From Coffea arabica (Eukaryota; Streptophyta; Magnoliopsida; Gentianales; Rubiaceae), in NCBI RefSeq assembly GCF_036785885.1, contig NC_092312.1, positions 21,470,001 to 21,534,000 of the forward strand: DNA of 64,000 nt. Direction: 5' to 3'. This document shows, piece after piece, positions 37,470 through 49,011 of the stretch. Below the pieces are notes generated by a model. The model was not told the origin of the DNA. It searched no databases and saw nothing but the letters and a program-made list of their open reading frames with translations. The translations under genes and the position numbers were made by a program. How positions within the stretch are numbered: the first letter of the stretch is position 1; each line of letters starts with the position of its first letter.

Positions 37470-39605
37470 CTAGTTTTTTCAGCCTCACGCGATGCGTGAG
37501 GATGCCCTGGGTCTATGTTAATCAATATCAAATGAAGGCAAGTAGATTAATGTAAAATGTTTATATATTAATACATGATAATTGTTAAATAAATGTGGAG
37601 AGTTTGACTTTATGTAAATTGAATATTGCTGTTACTCATTTACTCATTTGATTTGTAATTTTCTCTTAGATAGTCAGTCAATACCTTAAAATCTTTGCGA
37701 ATTCTTGATACTATAAAAATGATGCATTCATTTGAAATGTACAATTACATACAAATATCATAAATATGGTGACGCTGATCACTTTTAAAATTATGCACAC
37801 ACTATTTGTATCTAGTCAAGAATGAAATAAGTTTAAACAAGTAAAACTCTTCTTGAAACTTATTGTGAATAAACACAATGGTGATATCAATAATTGAAAA
37901 GAACAATCATCACATTTCTACGCAATAAAAAATGTCAAGAAATTAAGAATTATTCATGATGTAGTAAAACAAATATGCTTCTAGTAATTGTAGTAAAAAA
38001 TATCATATTGACAGGTGTAGTTTCTTGTAGTAATCTTTCCAATAAAACGCGTCTTCCCAAACTTCTTGCACTCACTGCAACAATTTTTGGGGGTAGTACG
38101 TAGATCATCGTCATCATTTTTCTTCTTTGCATCTCTTTTTTTGTGCAGAGACCATTAATCAATGACGATGAACTTTTCCTTCTTTTCTTTTGTCAAGCAT
38201 TCTTTGAAGTAGAACAAATTATAGTAATCTTGAGACATGCAACATGTAGTATATTTTACCTTATAACCTTAATAGCTAATTGGACCTTAACTACCATTTG
38301 AATCCCGTGAGGATGCCTGGATTTCCGTTTGATTGGACTTGTTGCCAATTTCTGATACATTTGTGGGAATGCATTAGCAGGAGAATTACTTAGGAAGTAC
38401 TAAACAACAGCTAGGAACAACCTGGAGAAATATATCATACTCAGATTCACTGCAATGTATTATCCCTATTTTCGCAAATGCAAAGCAATAGTATCCCTGC
38501 ATCTACAGCCAAGCCATTGATCAACAATTGGACGTGTTTTTCAAAGGTCAATGGTTTACAAATATTTGGTGCAATATATAAACCACTAATCAACAATTAC
38601 AAAGATGTCAATGAAAGCTTTTGTTTTGGAATTGCATATGCAATACTTCTCTAACCTTTATAAGTCAACAAATTAACAGATACATACCCAGTTAAGGGGC
38701 GCTGTTAATGCCATAGTCCATTTTTCAATTTCACAGCCATTTTTATACAAAATGTCAAAATTACCCTTCTCAATTCCAAATGAAATTTGGACTTAGATTG
38801 GGTAGTTTTGTAATTGTACATAAACTGGTCGTGTAAACAAAATATAAGCTGTGGCATTATCATTTGTTCCAGTGACCTACTGTATTTGTTATAATAATAG
38901 AGATAATCTAGCAAGGAGCAAATTACAAACAGTCAAATTTTGGTTCAATTTAAGCATGTACATGGATGCCAAATCTATATGAATTTTAACGCAAATCTAT
39001 ATACCATTTTAGTTTTACGTTTTAGTTGAAGTCGTTTTGGGTTGTTTAGTAACGAAGTGCCATATTAGCAGTTAGTTAGTTAGCAGTAATCAAGAGGTTA
39101 GCAAAAAATTTGCCAGTTAATTATATTGAGTAGAGAAATTTCATTATGTTTAAAGCCTTGAGAATGATTTTTTAAAAAAATTTTTCCAGTAGAAAATGGA
39201 TGTGACTTAAGCAGTGAAGAGGAAGCAGATTATGAGTTCTCCCCGGAACTGGAAGATCATTACCAGCGGATATGCTTTTTTTTTTTTCCACAGGAGTCGA
39301 AAGCAGTTGAAGCGCAGGAAAACCGAAGCAATCAGTCTTCAAAAAACTTTTGTGTAATAAAGCTTGCACTTCTTGTGCCCACGCGGACAGCATCGAAGTT
39401 CCAAAGCCATGCAGACAGCAGCAAAGCCACGCAGCATCGAAGTTCCAAAGCCATGCAGACAGCTGCAAAGCCACGCGGACAGCATCAGCACAAACCCACC
39501 GTCCACAACAAAAGACCAAACCGCCCCTCAAACTCACACAAATCACAGTATAACCGGCCCATTTCACTGTAGCAAACCAAACTCGCGCTTTTAGTATAAT
39601 AAAGA
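37470..39605 (-). mobile_element. Complete non-autonomous Helitron
   Basis: Read on the minus strand, it starts at 39605 with TCTTTATTATACTAAAAGCG, matching the plant Helitron 5' pattern TCT.TA.TAT.A.TAAAAG, preceded by host A. It ends at 37470 with CTAG followed by host T, and 9 bases before that lies a perfect 8-bp hairpin (CCTCACGC-ATC-GCGTGAGG, 37501-37483). All three structural marks agree, giving a 2136-bp element inserted at an A^T site. There is no Rep/helicase frame. Near its 5' end are two copies of a 45-bp unit (ATCGAAGTTCCAAAGCCATG..., 39391 to about 39478). A plus-strand stretch near 39190-39272 reads SSEEEADYEFSPELEDHYQR and may be a captured exon piece. Confidence 0.8.
39391..39478. 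repeat. 45-bp tandem repeat inside the minus-strand Helitron
   Basis: Two units, each CATCGAAGTTCCAAAGCCATG followed by CAGACAGC.GCAAAGCCACGC; the unit end is seen again at the right. Confidence 0.85.
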
Positions 39606-39945
39606 TATATAAGCTTGAGCATCAAAGCTAAAAATAGGATCTGCTATCTTTAATTGCTCTAACTGCTAGTGACAATTTGCACCGTGCAATATAAATATTG
39701 ATACAACAAATATAAATATTGAAACAATAATTATAGATATTAAGATAATAACACGCAAAGAATCTAAAACCTAGAAATGTAGGAGATGAAGAAGGTATAT
39801 TTTCATGTACGCCAATGCGTATATTTGCTCCTGAATTGGCATGGACCGTTCGCATATATAACTTCCACAGTAACAAGTGACTCAAGACAATTGTTCACTT
39901 GTCATGCGTATCAATTAGCAACGAAAATGCCTACATCAGTCACCC
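39606..39945. promoter_or_regulatory. Presumed PPR gene promoter and 5' UTR
   Basis: AT-rich DNA between the Helitron and the PPR start codon, with a repeated word AATATAAATATTGA at about 39690-39723. No clear TATA box or other element can be assigned; the role is inferred from position only. Confidence 0.35.
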
Positions 39946-42225
39946 ATGTCACACTTCAACTTTATAGCTAAGGAAATAAGGAGCCAAAACCAACTAAAAC
40001 AACTCCATGCACAACTCATTCAAAACTCCCTCCACAACCAGGACTTCTGGGTGGCACAACTCATTCATCTTTGCACGCGCCTCCATGCACCGCCACGCTA
40101 CACCACCCGGGTTTTTTATTTGGCCCCCCAACCTGATGTCATTGTCTGTAGCAATATGCTCAAGTATCACTCCCAAATGGGTGCTACAAATGAGGTTTTC
40201 GCACTCTTTGATCAAATGCAGGAGGCCAATGTAAAGCCTGTGGCTTTTGTGTACCCATTATTGATCAAATCGTCTGGTAAAGCGGGGATTCAATTCCATG
40301 CCCATTTGTTGAAAAGGGGTCTTAATTATGATAAATATATTCAAAATGCAGTAATGGGATTTTATTGCAAATATGGGGCTATTGAGTCTGCTAGGGAACT
40401 GTTTGATGAGATGCCTGAGCGAACTATTGCGGATTGGAATTCGATTATTTCAGGTTACTGGAATGGGGGGAATGAAGTGGAGGCGCAAAAGTTGTTTGAT
40501 TTGATGCCGGAAAAAAATGTGATTACATGGACTGCAATGGTTTCTGGGTATGCAAAAGTAAACGATTTAGAGAGTGCAAGGAGGTATTTTGATAAAATGC
40601 CAGAGAAAAGCACTGTTTCGTGGAATGCAATGATTTCAGGTTATGCTCACAATGGGCTTGCCCAAGAAGCCATAGAGTTGTTTAATGAGATGATGAGTTT
40701 TGGACTCAAACCAGATGAAACAACTTGGGTTGCTGTTGTTTCTTCGTGCTCAATGCTTGGTGATCCTGGTCTAGCTGAATCGCTTGTCAAGAGGATTGCT
40801 GAGAAGGGCACTTGTCCAAACCATTTTGTCAAGACTGCACTTCTTGATATGTACGCCAAGTGTGGGAACCTTAATATGGCCCGGAAGATCTTTGATGGTT
40901 TGGGTGAATGCAGGAACTTGGTTACGTGGAATGCAATGATTGCTGCTTATACAAGGGTTGGTGATTTGGCTTCAGCTATGGAGCTCTTTCATCAAATGCC
41001 CAAAAAGAACGTTATCTCGTGGAACTCAATTATTGCTGGTTGTTCGCAGAATGGAGAGTCAGCAATGGCTATAGAGCTCTTCAAAGAGATGATAGCCAGT
41101 AAGGATTTAAAACCAGATGAAGTTACCATGGTGAGCGTAATCTCAGCTTGTGGCCATTTGGCGGCTCTGGAATTAGGCAACTGGGTGGCGAATTATCTAA
41201 CTGAAAACCAGATAAGGTTGAGCATTTTGGGATGCAATTCTTTGATTTTCATGTACTCCAAATGTGGAAGCATGAGAAAGGCTAGGAAGATTTTTGAAGA
41301 AATGGAAAATAGAGATGTCATTTCCTACAACACTTTGATTACAGGCTTTGCAGCTTATGGCAGCGGTGCTGAAGCGCTTGAGCTGCTGTCAAAGATGAAA
41401 CAAGAAAGTATGCACCCTGATCGCATAACTTATATTGGCATCCTAACTGCCTGCAGTCATTCAGGATTGCTGGAAGAAGGGAAGGCTGTTTTCAAGTCAA
41501 TTAAAGATCCAGATATTGATCACTATGCATGCATGGTTGATTTGTATAGTCGAGTGGGCAAACTTGATGAAGCAAAAAGATTGATAGATAACATGCCAAT
41601 GCATCCCCATGCAGGAATCTATGGGTCTCTCCTCAATGCTAGCCGAGTTCATAAAAGAATTGATCTTGGAGAGTTTACTGCAAATAAACTCTTTGAGCTT
41701 GAGCCAGAGAATTCAGGAAACTATGTTCTGCTTTCAAACATATATGCAAGTGCCGGTCGGTGGGAAGATGCAGACAGAATCAGAGGGTTGATGAAGGCAG
41801 GAGGAGTGGTGAAAGGAACTGGTTGGAGTTGGGTTGAACATGGAGGCAAGATACACAGATTTGCAGTCGGTGACCACTCGCACAAGCTTTCAGATGACAT
41901 ATACAGAGTACTGGGAGAAATGAAAAAGAAAATGATGGTTGCTGGCTACATGGCTGACAAAAGCTGTGTTTTAAGAGATGTAGAGGAGGAAGAGAAAGAA
42001 GAGATGGTGGGGACGCATAGTGAAAAGTTGGCAGTTGCTTTTGCTCTTCTCATTAGTGAACCTGGAGCAGTCATTCGGGTGGTGAAGAACCTTAGGGTTT
42101 GTCGGGATTGCCATATGGCTATCAAGATAATCTCGCACTTGGAAAAGAGGGAAATAATTGTAAGAGATAATAACAGATTCCACTGTTTCAGAGATGGGTT
42201 GTGTTCCTGCAATGACCACTGGTAG
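39946..42225 (+). CDS. DYW-class pentatricopeptide repeat protein
   Basis: A complete intronless 759-aa frame, as usual for plant PLS-class PPR genes. These proteins bind organelle RNA, and DYW members often act in C-to-U editing. Repeats run from about residue 15 to 600 with recurrent motifs such as NAVMGFYCKYGAIESARELF, TWTAMVSGYAK and SWNAMISGYAHNGLAQEAIE. E and E+ motifs follow (YVLLSNIYASAGRWEDA near 600). The DYW deaminase part is at about 650-759: HSEK at 691-694 supplies the zinc-binding His and catalytic Glu, and CRDC at 719-722 the zinc-binding Cys pair. It ends CSCNDHW rather than CxCxDYW. No strong targeting prediction is possible by eye. It resembles At1g14470, which is also beside a STICHEL gene (from memory). 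The editing site is unknown. Confidence 0.93.
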   Translation: MSHFNFIAKEIRSQNQLKQLHAQLIQNSLHNQDFWVAQLIHLCTRLHAPPRYTTRVFYLAPQPDVIVCSNMLKYHSQMGATNEVFALFDQMQEANVKPVAFVYPLLIKSSGKAGIQFHAHLLKRGLNYDKYIQNAVMGFYCKYGAIESARELFDEMPERTIADWNSIISGYWNGGNEVEAQKLFDLMPEKNVITWTAMVSGYAKVNDLESARRYFDKMPEKSTVSWNAMISGYAHNGLAQEAIELFNEMMSFGLKPDETTWVAVVSSCSMLGDPGLAESLVKRIAEKGTCPNHFVKTALLDMYAKCGNLNMARKIFDGLGECRNLVTWNAMIAAYTRVGDLASAMELFHQMPKKNVISWNSIIAGCSQNGESAMAIELFKEMIASKDLKPDEVTMVSVISACGHLAALELGNWVANYLTENQIRLSILGCNSLIFMYSKCGSMRKARKIFEEMENRDVISYNTLITGFAAYGSGAEALELLSKMKQESMHPDRITYIGILTACSHSGLLEEGKAVFKSIKDPDIDHYACMVDLYSRVGKLDEAKRLIDNMPMHPHAGIYGSLLNASRVHKRIDLGEFTANKLFELEPENSGNYVLLSNIYASAGRWEDADRIRGLMKAGGVVKGTGWSWVEHGGKIHRFAVGDHSHKLSDDIYRVLGEMKKKMMVAGYMADKSCVLRDVEEEEKEEMVGTHSEKLAVAFALLISEPGAVIRVVKNLRVCRDCHMAIKIISHLEKREIIVRDNNRFHCFRDGLCSCNDHW

Positions 42226-44318
42226 TCTTGCGTGAATGGAACACCCCTGTGTGTCGTAGCACTCATTAGTTATTGGTGCTTAAAGGCCAGTGGCTGCAAT
42301 TTTTGTAGCAGTAATTTCTGCAGTTTAAAGAGGTATGGAAAAAAGAAACATTGTGTTGAAGTCTGTTAATCATGCAGAGTGGTAACTGTTTTAATCATGC
42401 ATAAACAAAATTTCGACATTTCTTTCTGGTTAAACTAGGTTAAATGACGTTTGGAAGCATTGGTATGCGGATTGTTGACTCCCCCTTTGACTCGAGCGGG
42501 TTGAGCTATATCAAAACCTCTAGGGCCAGGCAGGGGTCGAATATTAGCTTGACATTACTGCAACGAAATTTCAAGAACATTAGTGCATGGCTTGACTACT
42601 TGCACTCTATGTTTTCAGAACCGGACCGGATAGCGACTCGGCCAAGATCAGGGGTCAGGAGTCAATGGGTTCGACCGGGGGTCGATAGGGATCGAACCAG
42701 ATGACGTCATAAATAAAAATTATTTAAAAATTAAAATATTATATATATCATATTTAATAATATATTGATATTAATAAAGGTATATTCATATATATTTGAT
42801 GTTTCAAATATATTTAACAAGAAAATACAAAGAAATTAGAACAATCAAGTAGCAATTTATATTATTTAATAAATATTAACAAGTTTAGAATTAAAATTAT
42901 GAATTTAATTGAAAAATAACTTCAAATTGTAGGACAATATTTATAAAGTATCAAATATTTGAGGTATACGAATAAGTTTTAACAATTTAGGGAGCCAAAA
43001 CATAATATTATAAAATTTGAATTTTTTTTTTAAAATTACTGTTGAACCGGAAAAATCGGTTTTTTTCCGGTCAAACCCGGATTTTGACCGGCTTTGACCG
43101 AGTTTTAAAATTTCCGGTTTTCTAAGTTGACTCGGACCGGCTACCTGGCCGGTTCCCAGTTCGACCGGTTCGACCGCCCGGTCCGGTCCGAGTTTGAAAA
43201 CAGAGCTTGCACTCCCCCTCTTTGACTTGGGCGGATTCTATTCAAAACTCTAGCCTTGGGCCACAAAACCTGCTTGCCATTGCAGTGAAATTTTCTTGAT
43301 TTGACTTTCAAGCTTTCCCTTTTACGCTTGTAGAAAGCTCTAGTGCATGGTTAGGGCGATGGCTTGCTGCTGGGTCTGCCCCCATTTGCATGGCTTGCCA
43401 CCGGTTATGGTACAATATTCATTGTTCATAAGCAAACCTAAAATCCAATTGAACGTCCCATCTCGAGTTCATAACCACCCTTCATCATGATACTGCGTCC
43501 TTTTAAACTAAACCTTATCATAACTACCTCTCATATCATGATACAACGTTCCACCTTCCATATAAACGCTGAATTTAAAGTCCATTCTCGTACGTCTGTT
43601 CGGGCTTTTGATGCCCTCCGCTCAGTCAACAAGAACTACGCAACAAGAGCTAAAGCCAAGGATTCACATGCACTCCTCACCATAAGCTACAAACATAAAG
43701 CATTGGTATTGACTGTTCACATAGTAAGCATCTAAATAACAGCCCATCAACTTTGAAGTGACCAGCTATTTCATTTCTTCTATTACATTGCACCAATTTA
43801 GCTCAGCTGGCTATCATAAAACAAAAATGTCAACAACCACTTCTCTTAGAAAGAGAAAGCACCTGTAGAAACATCATGCTCTCAAATATTTCTTGGAAGC
43901 TTCTTCAGTTCTCTCCTAATCAACAAAATTTTTAGGCCTTTTCCGGATTAAAGGCAGCATATCTAGCATACTCCAGCAATCCTGCAAGCAAATGCCTTCT
44001 TTTCTACATTGTGAAAGAGATGCGGTCAAAATGTTAATGTTGGTGTAAAATACTTGGTTTCCGGAGTCATACAGAACACAAGACATGCTAGATCCATGAT
44101 GCCAGAAAATGCAATGTAAGATATAATTCCCCAAAAAAAAAAAATAAACCAAAGCAAAGAACACAAATTTATAAAACTGAGATCCCGTCAGCAAGCATTC
44201 TAATTCATTGATTTAACATGCGACACAAACTTAACGTCACCTTGAAATTTAAACTACAGTTCTAAACCTTTTTAAGTCTCCATTGGAGTGCTTGGTCTTT
44301 CAACTTCAAAGCCATAGT
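42226..44318. other. Intergenic region between PPR and ALFIN-like genes
   Basis: It contains the PPR 3' UTR, the MITE at 42608-43205, and two diverged copies of a Gly/Pro-coding-like, C-rich block (about 42478-42590 and 43210-43355) on either side of that MITE. The rest, to 44318, is AT-rich flank and ALFIN 3' UTR. No gene is supported; the frame at 43487-43735 has no family signature. Confidence 0.6.
42608..43205. mobile_element. MITE with GGACCGG-rich ends (hAT- or Mutator-like)
   Basis: The left end TATGTTTTCAGAACCGGACC and right end GGACCGG...GTTTGAAAACAGAG form an inverted repeat with core GTTTTCA...CCGGACCGG. A perfect 9-bp direct repeat CTTGCACTC flanks it (42599-42607 and 43206-43214), best read as the target duplication. 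The core is very AT-rich (42710-43035), the ends are rich in CCGG/CCGGTC. About 598 bp, no coding capacity. Confidence 0.7.
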
Positions 44319-47300
44319 TCAAACTCTCACCCTCTTGCTACTGCAACCAGGGCACTTGTACTGCTTGATATGCTCAGCTTTTGCGGGTGTAATCTTCACA
44401 CATTTGCCATGGAACCATCTCTCACATATATCACAGCAAATCCAAAACTCATCATTTGCATAATTATCCCCACAAGCTCCACAAAGTGTTGCTCCCTGTT
44501 CTTCTTCTTCTTCTTGTTCCTCCTCCCCACTCTCTTCCTCTTCCTTTGATGACAACTTTGCTCCTCTGGGCTGAGACTCAGACTGCCTCGGCTGCTAAAA
44601 AAGAAAACACAAGTGGTAGATATTGAAAACTTAAAAAAAAAAAAAAGAAGACCACTGAGCAGGATAATAAATTACTCAAAAAAAATCTTTGCCTACCATC
44701 TTCGCACTTGGTTTACTTTTGCTGCTATTATTGTATGGAGTAGCCTCCTTTGCCTGCTTAACACTCCCAGTAACAACCTCAAACACGGTAGGTAGATCAT
44801 TTATCATCTGAAAAAGCCGTTTCCTGTCAATATCAATATAAATGCTGAGTAAGAATTTAATTGAGTTGAAATACTAATCCTCAAAAAGTTTCATATAAGG
44901 CGACAATAAAGCAATCTCATAGTTCATTGCAAAATGAGCGCAAAAGTTTCATCATATAAAAAAAAGAATAATATAAATGCATCTACCGCATGCCACCGTG
45001 TCTTCAATCTACATTGATTTCATCTAAACTTGCAGATTTTACTTTTGTTGCTGAAAAAAAGGAACAGAACTCTCGTTGACGAATCATTTGGAAGTTACAA
45101 GCAGAGTCCATAAAAACAATTGTCCAAAAGACTCTATCTACATCTCTAGAAATTAAGTTATAATACCATATGCTAGTCTGAAGAACCAAAATTAAAAGAA
45201 ATGTCATATTTTTTTGAAAATTATATGTGTTAAACTTAACTAACTTCACGTTGCAGGAAATATAAAATGCAAATGGCAAATACAAAGCAAAAGATCATCC
45301 ATTATTGCAGAATGTTCAATGCCACATCAAAGGCAGAGCCCATGTAGAAAATCCAATAAAGTAAGCAGTTTCCATAGCTCCAGGTGATCCCTTGAGAACC
45401 AGAAAGAATGAAATGAAATCAGACTTCCATATGCAGAATGTCCACTCCATAGCCACAATGTAGGAAAAATAACTCCCACTGGTGAAATCTAGGAAACTTT
45501 TTGCAATTCCAAGTCCCCCAAAGATACAAGTACCTGCCACACCTTGCTTATAGAAGCCAAAAAGTTTTTAAGTCTATTGGGATGAAGTCAACAAAAAATA
45601 CAGACAGTTGGACCCAAACAAGTCACTTTTTGGTGTGGCAGAACAGGCAATTTCAGCCGCAAGCTTTTGAATGACAAAGTTGATAAGGTGTCTTGACCTT
45701 GCTACTCTTCTAAGCTGCTGATAAAACCAATGTATGACTTACAACATAATTTTGAGGAAATGACAATGAGGATTTCATTCGAAAAAAATGGAGAGGGAGA
45801 AACATCAAGAATACGAAAGGCAATGCCCTTCAGAAAGGATTCTTCCTTTGTCATGTCAATGATTTGGAGGAAAAATCAAGAACATTGTAACATAGCTTTC
45901 CATAAACAACTCAAACAATTGGTGTAGTCATCCACCCACAACAAATTACATATATATAAAGTTGCACAATATAAATCAACTCTATAAAGTAAATAACATG
46001 TAGAAACTGATTGACAGAACAGATTTTACCTTTCACTCTTACCAAACCCAAAGCGAGCACCAAAGTAAAAAGCCACAGAAAGCAACCATGAATCACTGTG
46101 TACTGCAACAAGTGATAACCAGTCCTTCTCTTGCATCCCATCCCTTGCAAAGTTTATACCCAGTGCAGGCTCAGGAAGTTCTGGAGGCACTTCCTCAACA
46201 GGCAGGTTGACTTCCCACGTCTCATTTGGCATTCCATACAAGCACAAGTTCTCCTTTTCTGAATTCAAAAGTCAACCGATTGAATCAACTTTGTACCAAG
46301 GATCCTCTTCTAAATTTAACAACTAAGGATCATTCAGAAAAATCAGACACTCCCATAAGCAAGGGCTTCCAGATAATGTTACATCAAGCACTAGGGTTTT
46401 AAATCATTCAAGATGTTCTCCCAAATAAGGTTTATTGATCAAAAGATGACAAGAACAACAACTGGGATGAGAAGAACAAGAAATGCTCAACCAGTTTGAG
46501 CTCAAAAAGACACTAAGGTCAAATGATTTTCGAAAGGTTATGTAGGAGAAGATTCCGTCAAATGCGATAACCAATATACCTGTTGCAAGAGTTTGACACC
46601 AACAAAATCAGACTACATGGGCTGCAATTGATCGAGGAAGCAAGGGCAGTAAAAAGAACTACATAAAGACGAGTTCTTCCTGAGGAACAACAACTACTAA
46701 TGACTAAAAACAGTTCAACAACTTATAAGATGTAAAGCTATTCACAGAATAATCAGCTGAATCTACATGATGGCACTACAGCTACTAAAAGCTCCAAACA
46801 AGGACAAAACAACCGATAGTCATACTCCAAAAGTCAACCTTCAAACATGAGCTCTACGTAATAGCCACCGAAACTGTCCTTCCAAGGGGCAATTACGAGG
46901 TCCACCAAAAATGTGCATAAAAAATAAAAGAAGAAAAATCAGAAACTTAAATCCCCTTACCAGCCCCAACAACGCAAAAAAAAAAAAAAAAAAAAAAAAT
47001 TTATATGTATTTAACTTTAGAAACACTGCTAGACATGAGTTGGTCCAAAAACACGAATTTAAAGGGCTTGGAAAGCTCCAGAAGATGAAAAATTGTTAAC
47101 TTACCCGGATCACACTTCTCGTAGAATTTCTCAACATCTGCCAAAAAGAAAACAAATTGATAAGCATATGAAAACACGTAAATACACATACTGCAAGATT
47201 ATAAGCATAAATTCTGTGTCTGCATGTCAAATTTATGCATACACATAAAAAAGTTCATGCTTTACGAAGCAAAATAGGACACAACACACCGCTATTTTTA

Positions 47301-47513
47301 AAAAAAATCCCAAATAGTACAAAGCACAAATTGTTAATAGAAAAAAGAAAAGAAAAATAGAGAGAGGGAAAAAAAGTGGAGAAAAAGAAAGAAGAAAGAA
47401 GAGAAGCGGAGCGGACCAGTAGTGAGGGCTTTGATTAATCCACCTCTACGACCTTTGAAATCGTTGAACACTTCTTCTACAGTTCTCGGTATCGGATGCG
47501 GAATACTCTCCAT
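44319..47513 (-). CDS. AL7: ALFIN-LIKE PHD finger protein (AL6/AL7 type)
   Basis: Five coding exons on the minus strand: 47513-47417, 47137-47105, 46258-46030, 44823-44697, 44594-44319; 253 aa, phases consistent. Alfin-like proteins are nuclear readers that bind H3K4me3 through a C-terminal PHD finger and affect stress and phosphate responses. The N-terminal Alfin domain spans about residues 8-135 ([56 protein letters not shown]). A Ser/Lys linker and an acidic [16 protein letters not shown] stretch follow. The PHD finger is at about 199-247 with [17 protein letters not shown] and KCPGC. The start is the ATG at 47513 ([15 protein letters not shown]); no ATG lies just upstream in frame. Acidic linker and IPHPIPRT start place it with AL6/AL7. 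Divergent from the Der gene. AL6 and AL7 cannot be distinguished. Confidence 0.95.
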
Positions 47514-47793
47514 TACCACTTACCACCTTCTTCTTCACTTTCGCCTCAATTCAATTCTCCACTTATTCTCTGCCGATAAATTATGCAAAATCCCCCCGAA
47601 AATCGAGTCAAAACAGAACCGTAATTTCTGAAATTAGGGGTTTTTCTAGGAGCTAGGGTTTCTTCTTCATTGTTCCCAATTTCAAATTACAGTAAAACAT
47701 AACAATTGATTTACTAATGTTTTTACTCGAGGAAGAAATATTCCAGCCAAAATAGATAATACAAATATAGCTGTATTATTCTTGTATATATAA

Positions 47794-47840
<47 letters not shown>

Positions 47841-49011
47841 GAGAGAAGAGAGAGGAGGACTGCGAGGAAACAGCGCGAAGAAGGAGCGTGGGAACGACAA
47901 CATGTGTGAACAAATGACTACTAAAATAGGAAAAAGAGAAAAACAAAAGGTTTTAAGCGAAAATTTTTTTGTTGAGCAAATTATTTTAGATAACCACTAA
48001 ATTTTTTGATATTTGAGTTTTGACCACTCAATTATTAGAGGGTTATAATTCATTGATCTATTAAATATATAAATTTTGGATCATTTCATTTGGTTCTCCT
48101 GTTAACTTTGACAGATCTAATATCTCGTAAAATCATGCCTGGATCTGTCAAATTTTACGATGGAATCAAATGGAACGATCCAAACTTTACATATTTAATG
48201 ATTCAATAGATAAAAACATTCTATTAATAATAAAATGGTCAAATCTTTACTATTTAAAAAGTTGAGTGGTTATGTGAGTAATTTGTCACTCTTTTTTATG
48301 TTGCTACTATTTTCCAAGGGTCACCATTTTTTGTCTTTTCTCAAAATTGTACACTCGCATTGAAAAACACAGAGTCACAAGTACAGTAGTACGTCCAACG
48401 TAGAAGTGTAGATCGACAAGAAATGTACGTGGCGCGTTCCGATTGGACGCCTGGTGGAGTTCGATAGTTGGAATGGTAATTTCTTTTTCTTTTTCCTTTT
48501 TTTTTAAAAAAAAGGTTTTCATTTTCTTTTTTCTTTTATCATGTTTACTAACATTGGAAATTGGTTGCCTGAATATTTTACTAATTTTACTAATTTTGGT
48601 TTCTGGGTTTCTTTCAAGCTATTCCCGCACTCTTCACTTTCTGTTTTTGGTCATCTCCTCCTGCTCCACAATGCCCCCCGGACTTTACCCCAGTTGGGAT
48701 TCAACTGGCCCATTTCCATTTCAATCTCTGATCAGTGGTTACATACTTCAATCTCCACGAAAATTTCCTCTCCTCTGTTAGGTAATATTCTTGAAAACTC
48801 TGTCAGACATTTTTGCAAACATGTGTATGCACATGCTTTTTCTTTCACTTCTTGTAGTCACTAATTCAACGTTTTGGTGAACAAAATTTCGTCTTTTTTG
48901 CTGTTTTGCAGTTTGGAAAAAGTACTTGACCCTACCCGCCGAGGAGAGGAAGAGCCCGTATGTGTAAATACCAATTAGTTTTGTAGATAGCGGTAAAGTT
49001 TCAATCTTGGA
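47514..49011. promoter_or_regulatory. Shared upstream region of ALFIN-like and Der genes
   Basis: The two genes diverge here, so the 1.5 kb should hold both promoters and 5' UTRs. A 38-base (AG)n tract lies at 47798-47835, 285 bases upstream of the ALFIN start. On the Der side, a pyrimidine tract ending TTTTGCAG (about 48895-48911) could be the acceptor of a 5' UTR intron. The middle (47940-48290) is AT-rich without recognised elements. Confidence 0.5.
47798..47835. repeat. (AG)n microsatellite
   Basis: Nineteen AG units upstream of the ALFIN-like gene; CT on its coding strand. Confidence 0.95.
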
